From Scatosoma sp045124465 (GTDB taxonomy: Bacteria; Bacillota; Clostridia; Christensenellales; Borkfalkiaceae), in the NCBI GenBank assembly GCA_045124465.1, contig JBGVLV010000015.1:1-49153 (forward strand): a stretch of DNA of 49,153 bases, given 5' to 3'. Shown piece after piece: positions 1-7,461 of this stretch (position 1 is its first letter; each line of letters begins with the position of its first letter). The position numbers and the translations under genes are program-made. The notes below the pieces were generated by a model. That model ran no database searches. It saw nothing but the letters and a program-made list of their open reading frames with translations, and had not been told where the DNA came from.

Positions 1-1
1 C

Positions 2-268
2 GAAGAGATCGTGAACGATAAGATCCCCGTGCATATCGTGGAGAAGAAGATCGAATGTCTTTGTGAGGACGGCGTAACGAGAAAGCCCGAAAAGGAAAAC
101 GGCAAGAAATTCGAAACGCTCGCCGTCGACCTTATCAAGCCGATGGAAAGCGTTCTGCCCTTCGAAGTCGTTCGCGAAAAGGAATTCGCGCCCATCAAGA
201 ATAAGACGGGCGTAGACAGCGTGGAGAGCGCGAGAGAACTCCTCAAACTCAACGGAGTGGAGCTGTAA
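2..268 (+). CDS. UDP-sugar (UDPGP-family) pyrophosphorylase, C-terminal fragment
   Basis: Partial gene: the frame is open from the left edge of the window, so the true start lies outside it. The GTG at 11 is internal to the frame and is not a convincing start. The segment FEVVREKEFAPIKNKTG followed by DSVESARELL is typical of the C-terminal part of eukaryotic-type UDP-N-acetylglucosamine/UDP-glucose pyrophosphorylases, which make UDP-sugars from UTP and sugar-1-phosphate in the cytoplasm. The nucleotide-binding domain is not visible, so the sugar specificity cannot be told. Its TAA shares one base with the ATG of the next gene, which suggests translational coupling. Confidence 0.75.
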   Translation, partial: EEIVNDKIPVHIVEKKIECLCEDGVTRKPEKENGKKFETLAVDLIKPMESVLPFEVVREKEFAPIKNKTGVDSVESARELLKLNGVEL

Positions 269-621
269 TGGCTACGGAGCTGGAAGGCAACGAAAAACTG
301 CAACGCTTTATTCAGCTTTTGTGCGACCTCAACCACCAGACCGTGGAGGTCTTGAAATCGGGTAATGCGGAAATCCTTTTCGCGATGAACGATACGGTGG
401 AGGAAATGTACTCCATTCAGCACGCGGGAACGGAGGAGGCGTACACGGCGATCGAAGAGGATATGCAGGTGATATACCAAAACTTTAACGCCGTGGTGAC
501 GATGATAAAGAGCAATGAAAAAGTCTTTGCGGACGCGGCGACGAGCGTAGCGGTGAAGAAGTTCTTGAAGAATATTTTCGACGCGAACGTACGTATCGTC
601 CTTGCCTACGGCTTGGCGTAA
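268..621 (+). CDS. Small helical protein of unknown function
   Basis: 117 residues, not recognised. The start ATG overlaps the stop of the upstream pyrophosphorylase (TAATG), so it is probably the second gene of that operon and is translated by coupling. The sequence looks all-helical, soluble and acidic, without signal peptide, membrane segment or cysteine motif. It is followed directly by a terminator hairpin, so it is the last gene of its operon. The only functional hint is co-transcription with a UDP-sugar synthesis gene. Confidence 0.75.
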   Translation: MATELEGNEKLQRFIQLLCDLNHQTVEVLKSGNAEILFAMNDTVEEMYSIQHAGTEEAYTAIEEDMQVIYQNFNAVVTMIKSNEKVFADAATSVAVKKFLKNIFDANVRIVLAYGLA

Positions 622-640
622 AAAATAAAAGACAAAAATA

Positions 641-680
641 AAAACGGGGCTACCGTGTACGCGGCGAGCCTCGTTTTTGT
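641..680 (+). terminator. Intrinsic terminator, usable in both directions
   Basis: The arms AAAACGGGGCT (641-651) and AGCCTCGTTTT (667-677) pair with one G-U, followed by a T-rich tail. The A-rich 5' side gives a T tract on the minus strand as well, so it can end both the gene before it and the converging XRE gene. Confidence 0.75.
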
Positions 681-694
681 TTACGGAAATGCGG

Positions 695-904
695 CTATTC
701 GATCAGCCCCAAAATATAATTCGCGTCTAAATCCAACTCCTTGCACAACCTTGCAAAGGTATCGAGCTTGGGTAATTTCTTCGTCGTGCGGTATTGCGTG
801 ACCATTTCCGGCGTTACGCCGATACGCTTGGCGATCTCAACGGTCGTATAGCCGCAGTTTTTCAGTTCTTCGCTTAACCTTTTCTTTATAATAACGCTTT
901 CCAT
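695..904 (-). CDS. XRE/Cro-type HTH repressor, probably of the adjacent LRR-lipoprotein gene
   Basis: 69 residues starting at the methionine of MESVIIKKRLSEELK. A longer frame reaches 976, but it would run through the operators and the -10 box, so the shorter start is preferred. The HTH is visible in YTTVEIAKRIGVTPEMVTQYRTTKKLPKLDT, written here in parts: YTTVEIAKRIGV, then TPEMVTQYRTTKKLP. There is no extra effector domain. The gene is divergent from the lipoprotein gene at 1008, with two matching operators between them (918-930 and 945-961). A TATAAT box on the minus strand (912-917) lies only 7 nt from the ATG and no Shine-Dalgarno is present, so the mRNA is probably leaderless and autoregulated. 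Confidence 0.8.
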   Translation of the reverse strand: MESVIIKKRLSEELKNCGYTTVEIAKRIGVTPEMVTQYRTTKKLPKLDTFARLCKELDLDANYILGLIE

Positions 905-911
905 AAAAAAT

Positions 912-968
912 ATTATATAACCAACGGTTAGAAAACGCTTGACAACTAACCAACGGTTAGTATATAAT
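912..968. promoter_or_regulatory. Divergent promoter with two palindromic operators
   Basis: Plus-strand promoter: TTGACA 939-944, TATAAT 963-968, spacer 18. Operator 2, ACTAACC-AAC-GGTTAGT (945-961), is a perfect 7-3-7 palindrome that fills this spacer. Operator 1, TAACC-AAC-GGTTA (918-930), abuts the minus-strand -10 box TATAAT (912-917) of the XRE gene. Operator centres are 29 bp apart. Binding by the XRE protein would block both promoters; that assignment is inferred from position and symmetry. Confidence 0.8.
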
Positions 969-1007
969 TGTTTCATAAATTAAATTCTTAAAGAGGAGAA
1001 TTATGAT

Positions 1008-2285
1008 ATGAAAAGGATAGTGGCTTTAAGTTTATGTTGCGCGCTGGGATTGACTTTTGCGGCGTGCGGGGACGGTTCTTCCACGGACGGGTCTGCGGGA
1101 ACGACGGGAACGCACGAACACGAATATACGACGGAGGTCACCGCGCCGACCTGTACGGAGCGGGGATATACCACGTATACTTGCGATTGCGGAGAAACGT
1201 ACGTTGACGACTACGTGAACGCGGCGGGACACAGCTACGGCAGTTGGATCGAGGAAGTGCCTTCCGATTGTACGACGGCGGGCGTGAAAGGGCATTTTAC
1301 GTGTTCGGTTTGCCAAAAGAATTTCGACGAAGATAAAACGGAGCTTACCGAGCTTGCCATTGCGGCGGGACATTCGTACGAATACGGCGTTTGCGGTTCG
1401 TGCGGGGATAAGAAGATATCGCAAGGTCTTGAATATACGTTAAGCGGCGACGGGACGTATTATATTGTTTCGGACTTAGGGGAATGTACGGACGTTAACG
1501 TGGTCATTCCCGCTACGTACGGCGACGACGAACTGCCCGTGAAAGAGATCGGCGGCGACGCGTTCGCGTCCAGCGCGATCGAGAGCGTAGTTCTGCCCGA
1601 TACCGTGACGAAGATAAATACTTGGGCTTTTTGGTTCTGTACCCAGTTGAGATACGTAAAATTGAGCGAGGAGCTGACGAATATTGCCGCGTACGCGTTT
1701 ATGAACTGTTCCGCGCTTACACAGCTTACGATTCCGAGCAAAGTGAACACGGTGGGAAACTACGCGTTCGGCAGTTGTTACCGTCTTGTGGAAATCGTCA
1801 ATCAATCGAGCTTGAATATCGTTGCCGTCGGCGATAATTACGGCGGTTTGGGGCGTTATGTTAAAAACGTTATCCGCAACGAGGCGAACAGTAAGCTTTC
1901 CAAGGACGAGAACGGATTTTTGATCTATACGGACGGCGACGAAAAAATCCTGATGGATTATACGGGCGGGGAAAAAGAAGTGACCGTGCCGACGGGTATT
2001 ACGGAAATTTACAGATATGCGTTCAGTTATACCGATATCACAAGCGTGACCATACCCGAAACGGTTACCGCCGTGGGGAGCTGCCTGTTTTCGGAGAATG
2101 AAACTCTTACCGACATATATTATTGCGGAACGGAAACGGACTGGGCGGAAGTCACCGTCGGGGATAACGACGACGTTATTACGAACGCGATCGCATATTA
2201 CAGCGAAGAAGAACCCACGGAAGACGGAAACTACTGGCATTACGCGTCGGACGGCGTAACGCCCGTTAAATGGGAAATAGCGTAA
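1008..2285 (+). CDS. Surface lipoprotein with BspA-type leucine-rich repeats
   Basis: 425 residues. The N-terminus is a lipoprotein signal peptide with lipobox FAAC (Cys near residue 20), so the protein should be lipidated by Lgt and cut by LspA, both encoded in this window. Residues about 35-135 hold Cys/His-containing repeats of the kind HSYGSW...C..C seen in clostridial surface proteins. From about residue 150 come BspA-type LRR_5 repeats, with motifs such as GGDAFASSAIESVVLPDTV, YAFMNCSALTQLTIP and YAFSYTDITSVTIPETV. Such repeats usually bind host or matrix ligands; the ligand here is unknown. The ribosome site AGAGGAG (992-998) is well placed for the ATG at 1008. Expression is likely controlled by the divergent XRE repressor. 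Confidence 0.8.
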   Translation: MKRIVALSLCCALGLTFAACGDGSSTDGSAGTTGTHEHEYTTEVTAPTCTERGYTTYTCDCGETYVDDYVNAAGHSYGSWIEEVPSDCTTAGVKGHFTCSVCQKNFDEDKTELTELAIAAGHSYEYGVCGSCGDKKISQGLEYTLSGDGTYYIVSDLGECTDVNVVIPATYGDDELPVKEIGGDAFASSAIESVVLPDTVTKINTWAFWFCTQLRYVKLSEELTNIAAYAFMNCSALTQLTIPSKVNTVGNYAFGSCYRLVEIVNQSSLNIVAVGDNYGGLGRYVKNVIRNEANSKLSKDENGFLIYTDGDEKILMDYTGGEKEVTVPTGITEIYRYAFSYTDITSVTIPETVTAVGSCLFSENETLTDIYYCGTETDWAEVTVGDNDDVITNAIAYYSEEEPTEDGNYWHYASDGVTPVKWEIA

Positions 2286-2305
2286 CGAGCCGAAAAGGCA
2301 AAAAT

Positions 2306-2338
2306 AAAAAAACTCGCCGCGGCGAGTTTTTTTGTTTT
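2306..2338 (+). terminator. Intrinsic terminator
   Basis: Perfect stem ACTCGCCG/CGGCGAGT (2312-2327) flanked by A and T runs; bidirectional, between the lipoprotein gene and the converging regulator gene. Confidence 0.85.
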
Positions 2339-2340
2339 TG

Positions 2341-2772
2341 TCAGCGTATCCGACCGATGAGATAATCCACCGAACAGCCGAAGTAATCGGCAAGACGGAT
2401 AAGGCTTTCCGTAGACGGTTGATTTTTACCGCTCAACCACCTGTATAATACCGAACCCGAAACGGGCAATTCTCTTTTCAGTTTTTCCTGGGAAACGGCA
2501 AAGCTTTCCAAGATAAAACGCAGTCGCTCGCCAAACGGCGGAACGGGGTGCAGGGGTTCTTCCGTGGGAATATCCGTACGCCCCAACAAATAATCCGCCG
2601 AGCAACCGAACGCATATAATAATTTGACGAAGTTTTGATAGGACGGCGTATGAATATCCGCTAAAAAATCCGAGATATTCGTATTTTTGATCCCCGTCTT
2701 TTCTCCCAACGCGGACTGGTTAAGTTCCGCCTCTTGCATATATTCTTTCAGCCTTTCAGAAAGTTTCGACAT
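2341..2772 (-). CDS. Regulator with two tandem XRE HTH domains
   Basis: 143 residues made of two complete XRE domains joined by a short linker. Domain 1 spans about residues 4-65 and domain 2 about 80-141. Each ends with nearly the same phrase: GCSADYLLGRTD at the end of the first and GCSVDYLIGRIR at the end of the second. This points to an internal duplication, and one chain may behave like a built-in HTH dimer. No ligand or protease domain is seen. A dyad upstream (2811-2854) may be its own operator. Converges on the lipoprotein gene terminator. Its target beyond itself cannot be told. Confidence 0.8.
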   Translation of the reverse strand: MSKLSERLKEYMQEAELNQSALGEKTGIKNTNISDFLADIHTPSYQNFVKLLYAFGCSADYLLGRTDIPTEEPLHPVPPFGERLRFILESFAVSQEKLKRELPVSGSVLYRWLSGKNQPSTESLIRLADYFGCSVDYLIGRIR

Positions 2773-2802
2773 AATTCCCCAAACAAAGACATATTCTTAC
2801 AA

Positions 2803-2854
2803 ATTATGCTACTCTCTTTTTAGGAAAAATTGTTGCATTTCCTAAGTTGAGAGT
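2803..2854 (-). promoter_or_regulatory. Dyad operator and probable -10 of the double-HTH gene
   Basis: Arms TTAGGAAA (2820-2827) and TTTCCTAA (2838-2845), extended by outer arms ACTCTC (2811-2816) and GAGAGT (2849-2854). A minus-strand CATAAT (2803-2808) may be the -10 box. No good -35 is visible, so activity may be weak or activator-dependent. The intergenic stretch holds no gene. Confidence 0.5.
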
Positions 2855-2891
2855 GGTGTTCCGATTTCGGGCGTTTTCTTTTGCGCGGCGG

Positions 2892-3269
2892 TTAAAATAT
2901 ATTCTCCACACCGAACGTGTAGGAATGGGGAATATTTTCGCACATTCCCAAAACGACGTCGAGTTTGGGCAAAGCCGCTTTGTAGTCGTGTACGTAAATA
3001 AACCCGACCGCCTCGTAAAGCTGGTAGTCCACTTCCTGAATGGCGGTGTGCGGCAGCCATACTTGCAGGGATTTTTTCTTCTCCTCCCAAAAGGTCTGCA
3101 CCGCCGTACCGTCCTCGTAGGTAGCCGTTCCCGCCTCCGTCTTATCGTACAGACAGCGCAACGTTTCGTCGAACAGTTTAAAGCTCTGATTTACGTAATA
3201 AATGGAATAGAGGGACACCCCCAGTATCATTGCGAGGGAGATGAAAATGCTCGCGATCGTCCGTATCAT
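2892..3269 (-). CDS. DUF4363 family membrane-anchored protein
   Basis: 125 residues. An N-terminal hydrophobic helix (about residues 4-24, IASIFISLAMILGVSLYSIYY in part) anchors a soluble extracytoplasmic helical domain with conserved-looking aromatic and acidic residues. Genes of this kind commonly follow DUF421 (YetF-like) genes, as here: the DUF421 gene lies immediately upstream on the same strand with a 31-bp gap, so the two probably form an operon. A strong AAGGAGG site precedes the ATG. Function is unknown; a role linked to the partner membrane protein is inferred from context only. Confidence 0.7.
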   Translation of the reverse strand: MIRTIASIFISLAMILGVSLYSIYYVNQSFKLFDETLRCLYDKTEAGTATYEDGTAVQTFWEEKKKSLQVWLPHTAIQEVDYQLYEAVGFIYVHDYKAALPKLDVVLGMCENIPHSYTFGVENIF

Positions 3270-3300
3270 ATCCGTTCCTCCTTATCTTGCGAAAACGCGT

Positions 3301-3987
3301 TCACCATAGACTTTCCTCCCAACCGAGTTCGAAAACTTTGTACTTTTCGCCCTTGCATTGCAGGTACGTTTTTCCGTTGCCGTCCACGGTCATCACGAGT
3401 ACCTTTTTGAGATCCTTGCAACCCTTTTCTTTGAGAATATCGAGGAAATACTTTTTCGTTTTGCCCGTGCGTTCCACGTTCTTTTCGTCTATCTTGCCCT
3501 CGTCCACAAGTACGATGGGCAGGGAATTTTGCATCTCCTGATAGTTCGCCTTGGGCAGAGCGGAAAACGTGCCTTCCGCCTCGTACAGCGCGTAGTCTAC
3601 CGCGTCGAGGGAAAAATACCCCTCTACGCGCAGGCTTTCGATGAGGTCGGATACGTCGAGATTGTTCTTTTTAAGCTGGGTGTCGTCGATACCGTTTTTA
3701 TTGAGAAGTATGCTCGGCGACCCGCTGAGCACCGCTTTTGCGGCGTTGGAATTGAGGTCGAGCAGGCACACGATCTGGTGCAAAAAGTAGACGGTGAGGA
3801 TCGCGACAAGCCCGTAAAAGAGGGGAATGGCGGGATCGCTCATCGGTATGCAGGCGAGGTCGGCGATGATGAGGGTTATGACGAGTTCGTAAGGTTGCAT
3901 TTCGCCGATCTGGCGTTTGCCCATCAGGCGCATAACGATCAGGAGCGCGACGAAAACGATGACCGTTCGGATAAAGATAAGTCCCAT
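3301..3987 (-). CDS. DUF421/YetF-type membrane protein
   Basis: 228 residues from the ATG at 3987 (MGLIFIRTVIVFV); a longer frame to 4146 crosses the folT leader and is not used. The order is three N-terminal membrane helices carrying the family phrases RLMGKRQIGEMQPYELV and LIIADLACIPMSDP, then a cytoplasmic YetF domain with ILLNKNGIDDTQLKK and IESLRVEGYFSLDAVDYALYE (given in part). YetF proteins are linked to sporulation, germination or envelope stress in Bacillus relatives, but the molecular activity is not known. Forms a pair with the DUF4363 gene. No convincing Shine-Dalgarno is seen just before the start. Confidence 0.8.
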   Translation of the reverse strand: MGLIFIRTVIVFVALLIVMRLMGKRQIGEMQPYELVITLIIADLACIPMSDPAIPLFYGLVAILTVYFLHQIVCLLDLNSNAAKAVLSGSPSILLNKNGIDDTQLKKNNLDVSDLIESLRVEGYFSLDAVDYALYEAEGTFSALPKANYQEMQNSLPIVLVDEGKIDEKNVERTGKTKKYFLDILKEKGCKDLKKVLVMTVDGNGKTYLQCKGEKYKVFELGWEESLW

Positions 3988-4030
3988 ACGATAAGTTTTT
4001 GAAAAAAACGGAAAAATATACAAAAAACGG

Positions 4031-4059
4031 TTGCAATTTCTTTTTCGGCGTGGTATAAT
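4031..4059 (+). promoter_or_regulatory. Promoter of the folate transporter leader
   Basis: TTGCAA (4031-4036), 17-bp spacer, TATAAT (4054-4059). Transcription should begin near 4066, just before the riboswitch aptamer. It lies divergent to the DUF421 gene. Confidence 0.8.
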
Positions 4060-4072
4060 AACGACAATAAAA

Positions 4073-4186
4073 GTTGAGTAGCCTCTGGCGCGTAAAGTGT
4101 CACCGAACGGGACGTTGTCGGTGAACGAAAGAAAACGAAAATCCATCTCGTCGTTTTCTGCGGTGCCAAGGCGCGTCCGCTACGAA
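4073..4186 (+). promoter_or_regulatory. Tetrahydrofolate (THF) riboswitch aptamer
   Basis: The leader carries the conserved blocks of the THF (folT) riboswitch in order: GAGTAG (4076-4081), GCGCGTAAAGTG (4088-4099), GGGACGTTGTCGGTGAACGA (4109-4128), GCGGTGCC (4160-4167) and GCGTCCGCTAC (4173-4183). The closing stem P1 pairs GTAGC (4078-4082) with GCTAC (4179-4183). P2 pairs CCTCTGGC with GCCAAGG, with one bulged base. The gene downstream is a folate-type ECF transporter, exactly what this class regulates. Folate repletion should reduce expression. Confidence 0.85.
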
Positions 4187-4201
4187 ACGGGGCAGGCAGG
4201 T

Positions 4202-4254
4202 GTGCGTTCAATGCCGAACCCCGACGCACTTCGCGGACCTCTTTTTCGGGAGGT
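4202..4254 (+). promoter_or_regulatory. Riboswitch expression platform over the folT ribosome site
   Basis: The hairpin GTGCGT (4202-4207)/ACGCAC (4224-4229) is followed by ACCTC (4237-4241) pairing with GAGGT (4250-4254), which masks the Shine-Dalgarno GGAGGT (4249-4254). The T-rich run after it could also allow termination. Whether control is at translation or transcription is not settled by the sequence. Confidence 0.55.
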
Positions 4255-4263
4255 TTTTATTTT

Positions 4264-4881
4264 ATGCAAAATTCTGTGAATGCGGGGCAGACCGCAAAAA
4301 CGCCCTTTTGGAAAAATCTGCTTTTTTCCACGACCTTACAAGACAAGAACAAAAGCCACAAGATCGCGTATATCGCGGTGACGACGGCTTTGACCGTCGT
4401 GACGAATATGTTTTTCGAGTTCAAATTCGCCGACGTGCAATTTTCCCTGACCATCGTCGTTTCCGCTTTGGCGGGGATCGTACTCGGCTCGCTGTTCGGG
4501 TTCGTCGCCTGTTTCCTCGGCGATCTCGTCGGATTTTTATATAATTCGGGCGGGTTTATGTATATGCCTTGGGTAGGCATTTCGATGGGACTGGTCGCGC
4601 TGATCTCGGGCTTGGTCGTAAACGGTTTGAAATGGAAATTCAAAGGCGCGCTCCAAGTCAAGCTCGCGCTCGTGAGCGTACTCACCTTTGCGCTTTGCAC
4701 GGTAGCGATCAATACCACGGCGTTTTGGCTGTTGTATTCGAAAGTACCGTACGGAACGTATCTGGTCGCGCGGTTGTTCGTGCAGGGGCAGATATGGAAC
4801 AGCTTGTTTAACTACGCGTTGTTGTTCCTGTTCGTACCCGTTTTAAAGCGTATCCGACCGCTTGGGCTGAACGTCGGATAA
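4264..4881 (+). CDS. folT: Folate-family ECF transporter substrate-binding (S) component
   Basis: 205 residues, about six membrane helices. The phrases IAYIAVTTALTVVTNMFFEF, FADVQFSLTIVVSALAGIVLGS (in part) and GSLFGFVACFLGDLVGF match ECF S-components of the FolT group, which capture folates and work with shared EcfA/EcfA'/EcfT energising subunits. These are not in the window, so they must be encoded elsewhere. A THF riboswitch in the leader supports folate as substrate. The ribosome site GGAGGT sits 9 nt before the ATG. A terminator follows, so this is a single-gene unit. Confidence 0.85.
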   Translation: MQNSVNAGQTAKTPFWKNLLFSTTLQDKNKSHKIAYIAVTTALTVVTNMFFEFKFADVQFSLTIVVSALAGIVLGSLFGFVACFLGDLVGFLYNSGGFMYMPWVGISMGLVALISGLVVNGLKWKFKGALQVKLALVSVLTFALCTVAINTTAFWLLYSKVPYGTYLVARLFVQGQIWNSLFNYALLFLFVPVLKRIRPLGLNVG

Positions 4882-4896
4882 TCTTGTGAAAAGTTG

Positions 4897-4929
4897 AAAA
4901 AATCGTCGCGATATGTTGACGATTTTTTT
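4897..4929 (+). terminator. Intrinsic terminator of folT
   Basis: AAAAAATCGTC (4897-4907) pairs with GACGATTTTTTT (4918-4929). The 3' arm overlaps the -35 box of the next promoter. Confidence 0.85.
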
Positions 4930-4944
4930 CTATTGTGGTATAAT
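4916..4944 (+). promoter_or_regulatory. Promoter of the lgt operon
   Basis: TTGACG (4916-4921), 17-bp spacer, TATAAT (4939-4944). Its -35 box is shared with the folT terminator stem. Confidence 0.85.
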
Positions 4945-5006
4945 AAGAAAAAACGCGGACGGATAGCGCGCGTTTTTCAACGTTTCTCAAAAAGGGAGAA
5001 AAGAAA

Positions 5007-5999
5007 GTGGATATGTCATCGCTTTTGGCTTGGGAGCCGCCCGGGATCACGGTATTCGGGTTTAAAATTTACGCGTACGCGATCATCATCGTGTGCGGTA
5101 TGATCGCGGCGTTTTTCGTCATTTCGTTGCTGTTCCGTCGCAGGAATATGTCCTCCGACCTGTTTTTGACGATATTCTGTATCACGCTGCCCGTCGCCAT
5201 CGTGACGACGCGGCTGTTCTATTGTATTACGGACGGTATGCCCGTTTCCGAATGGTTCTCGATCTCGTCTATACGCGAGGGCGGACTTTCCATCATCGGC
5301 GGTATTTTGGGCGGAACGGCGAGTGTGGCGGTCATCTGCTACGTGAAGAAAGTGAACTTTTTCCGTGTGGGCGATTGCGTGGTCGTGGGCTTGCTGTTGG
5401 CGCAGTCCGTCGGTCGGTGGGGGAACTTCGCGAATCAGGAAGTGTACGGCGGACTGGTCACGAACGAATCCCTGCAATTTTTCCCCTTGGCGGTGTATAT
5501 CGAAAAACTGGGCGAATACCATTACGCGTTTTGCGTTTACGAAAGCCTTGTCACGCTCACGGCGGCGGTATTGCTTTTCCTCAATGCGTGGAAAAACCCG
5601 AACAAGCCCAACGGCGTGAACACGGCTTGTTATTTCATCACCTACGGTCTGGTGCGTACGATCATGGAACCCCTCCGCGACGAGAGCTTTATTTTGAGCG
5701 GCGGCGGCGTGCCTTGGTCGCTCGTATTCTCTATTCTGCTCTTGTTGTTCGGGATCGGGCTTTTGTTCACCGTTCTGCTTATCAACAAACTCAAAGAGGG
5801 CGCGCTGTTCGGCTCGGCGAGGGGAGAGAAATACGGGATCGCCGAGTATATCGCGGACTCGAAAACGGAACCCGCGTACTTCGATAAAGTGAATATGATG
5901 TGCAAGATATATCCCGAAAAATACGCGGAAAGACCGCCCAAGCCCAAGAAAGAGAAAAAAGAAGAAACGGACGGCAAGGACGGCGAGGACGAGCAATGA
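5007..5999 (+). CDS. lgt: Phosphatidylglycerol--prolipoprotein diacylglyceryl transferase
   Basis: 330 residues. Lgt transfers diacylglycerol from phosphatidylglycerol to the lipobox cysteine of prolipoproteins in the membrane. Visible family motifs: REGGLSIIGGILGG, the signature AQSVGRWGNFANQEVYG with the catalytic Arg/Asn region, and YFITYGLVRTIMEPLRDE. About seven membrane helices. The C-terminus has an unusual charged tail of about 65 residues, rich in Lys/Glu (RPPKPKKEKKEETDGK). GTG at 5007 is chosen because GGGAGA lies 7 nt upstream; an in-frame ATG at 5013 is the alternative. First gene of the operon with pncB and lspA; its stop overlaps the pncB start (ATGA). Confidence 0.9.
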   Translation: MDMSSLLAWEPPGITVFGFKIYAYAIIIVCGMIAAFFVISLLFRRRNMSSDLFLTIFCITLPVAIVTTRLFYCITDGMPVSEWFSISSIREGGLSIIGGILGGTASVAVICYVKKVNFFRVGDCVVVGLLLAQSVGRWGNFANQEVYGGLVTNESLQFFPLAVYIEKLGEYHYAFCVYESLVTLTAAVLLFLNAWKNPNKPNGVNTACYFITYGLVRTIMEPLRDESFILSGGGVPWSLVFSILLLLFGIGLLFTVLLINKLKEGALFGSARGEKYGIAEYIADSKTEPAYFDKVNMMCKIYPEKYAERPPKPKKEKKEETDGKDGEDEQ

Positions 6000-7450
6000 G
6001 AAATCTGACCCTGCTTACGGACTTATATCAGCTTACGATGGGTTACGGCTTTTTCCGACAGAAAAAACACGAGGAAGAGGTCGTGTTCGACCTGTTTTTC
6101 CGCAAGAACGAGCTTATCACGTACTCGATCGCGGCGGGCTTGGAACAGGCTATGGAATACCTGCTCGACTGGCGGTTCGACGACGAGGATATCGCGTATC
6201 TGCGTTCGTTGGAACTTTTCGACGAGGACTTCCTCGAATATCTTAAAAATATGCGGTTTACGGGCGACGTCTACGCCGTGCGCGAGGGCGAACCCGTATT
6301 CCCAGGCGAACCGATACTGACGGTGAAAGCGCCGCTTATCCAGGCGCAGTTCGCGGAAACCGCGCTCCTCAATATCATCAACCACCAGACCCTTATCGCG
6401 ACGAAATCTTCCAAGATATGCCGCGCGACGAACGGTCGGGGCGTGGTGATGGAGTTCGGTCTGCGCCGCGCGCAAGGTCCCGACGCGGGCATTTACGGCG
6501 CGCGGGCGGCGGTCGTGGGCGGTTGTTCTTCGACTTCCGACGTCCTCGCGGGGAAAATGTTCGACGTGCCCGTAGCGGGTACGATGGCGCATAGCTGGGT
6601 AATGGGCTATCCGAGCGAGTACGAGGCGTTCCGCGCGTACGCGGACGCGTACCCCGACAACTGTTTGTTGCTCGTCGATACGTACGATACGTTGCGCAGC
6701 GGCGTTCCCAACGCGATAAAGGTGTTTAAGGAACTCAAAGCGAAAGGGCATACGCCGAAGGGCATACGTTTGGACAGCGGCGATTTTGCGTATCTGTCCA
6801 AGAAAGCGCGGAAGATGATGGACGAGGCGGGCTTTCCCGAGGCGAAGATATGCGTTTCGGGGGATCTGGACGAACGTTCGATAAATTCCCTCGTGCAACA
6901 GGGCGCGCAAATAGACCTTTGGGGGGTAGGCACGAGACTCATCACCTCCGAGGACCTGCCCGCGCTCGGCGGCGTATATAAGCTTTCGGCGGTATTCGAC
7001 GGCGACGGGAAAGAGATACCCAAGATCAAGCTTTCGGACAATACGGCGAAGATCACGACTCCGGCGTTCAAGAAGTTGTACCGTTTGTATGATAAAGAGA
7101 ACGGTATGGCGATCGCCGACCTTATCACGCTGAAAGGGGAAACGGTGGACGAGAGCAAGCCTTTGACGTTGTTCCACCCCGTCGAAACGTGGAAAACGCA
7201 CGAAGTGGAAAATTTCCGCGCGGAGGAACTGCAACGCGAGATCGTGCGGGGCGGGAAGTTGGTGTGCGAGTTTCCGAAACTCAAAGATATCCGCGAATTT
7301 TCGAAAGAGCGGCTCGCGAAGTTCTGGGAGGAGTATCTGCGGTTGGATCTGCCGCAGGTGTATAAAGTCGATCTGTCCAAGAAACTGCACGCGTTGAAAA
7401 CGGAGATGATAGACGGTATCCGCAAGAACGCGAAAAAGGACAAGGAATAA
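5996..7450 (+). CDS. pncB: Nicotinate phosphoribosyltransferase
   Basis: 484 residues from ATG 5996, which overlaps the lgt stop; an upstream extension in the same frame is inside lgt and lacks family similarity. The enzyme makes nicotinate mononucleotide from nicotinate and PRPP in the NAD salvage pathway. Signatures: LTLLTDLYQLTMGYGFF at the N-terminus, GLRRAQGPDAG, AHSWVMGYPSEYEAF with the phosphorylated His, LLVDTYDTLRSGVPNAI, IRLDSGDFAYLSKKARKMMD and LWGVGTRLITSED. Length is normal for the family. Second gene of the lgt operon; no functional link with lipoprotein processing is known, so the grouping may be accidental. Confidence 0.92.
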   Translation: MRNLTLLTDLYQLTMGYGFFRQKKHEEEVVFDLFFRKNELITYSIAAGLEQAMEYLLDWRFDDEDIAYLRSLELFDEDFLEYLKNMRFTGDVYAVREGEPVFPGEPILTVKAPLIQAQFAETALLNIINHQTLIATKSSKICRATNGRGVVMEFGLRRAQGPDAGIYGARAAVVGGCSSTSDVLAGKMFDVPVAGTMAHSWVMGYPSEYEAFRAYADAYPDNCLLLVDTYDTLRSGVPNAIKVFKELKAKGHTPKGIRLDSGDFAYLSKKARKMMDEAGFPEAKICVSGDLDERSINSLVQQGAQIDLWGVGTRLITSEDLPALGGVYKLSAVFDGDGKEIPKIKLSDNTAKITTPAFKKLYRLYDKENGMAIADLITLKGETVDESKPLTLFHPVETWKTHEVENFRAEELQREIVRGGKLVCEFPKLKDIREFSKERLAKFWEEYLRLDLPQVYKVDLSKKLHALKTEMIDGIRKNAKKDKE

Positions 7451-7461
7451 GGGAACGGACT

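Noticed and set aside
11..13. GTG as start of the first gene
   Set aside because: The frame is open to the window edge and the product is only the C-terminal part of a known family.
1476..2393. 305-codon frame antisense to the LRR lipoprotein
   Set aside because: Shadow frame; crosses a terminator and two genes.
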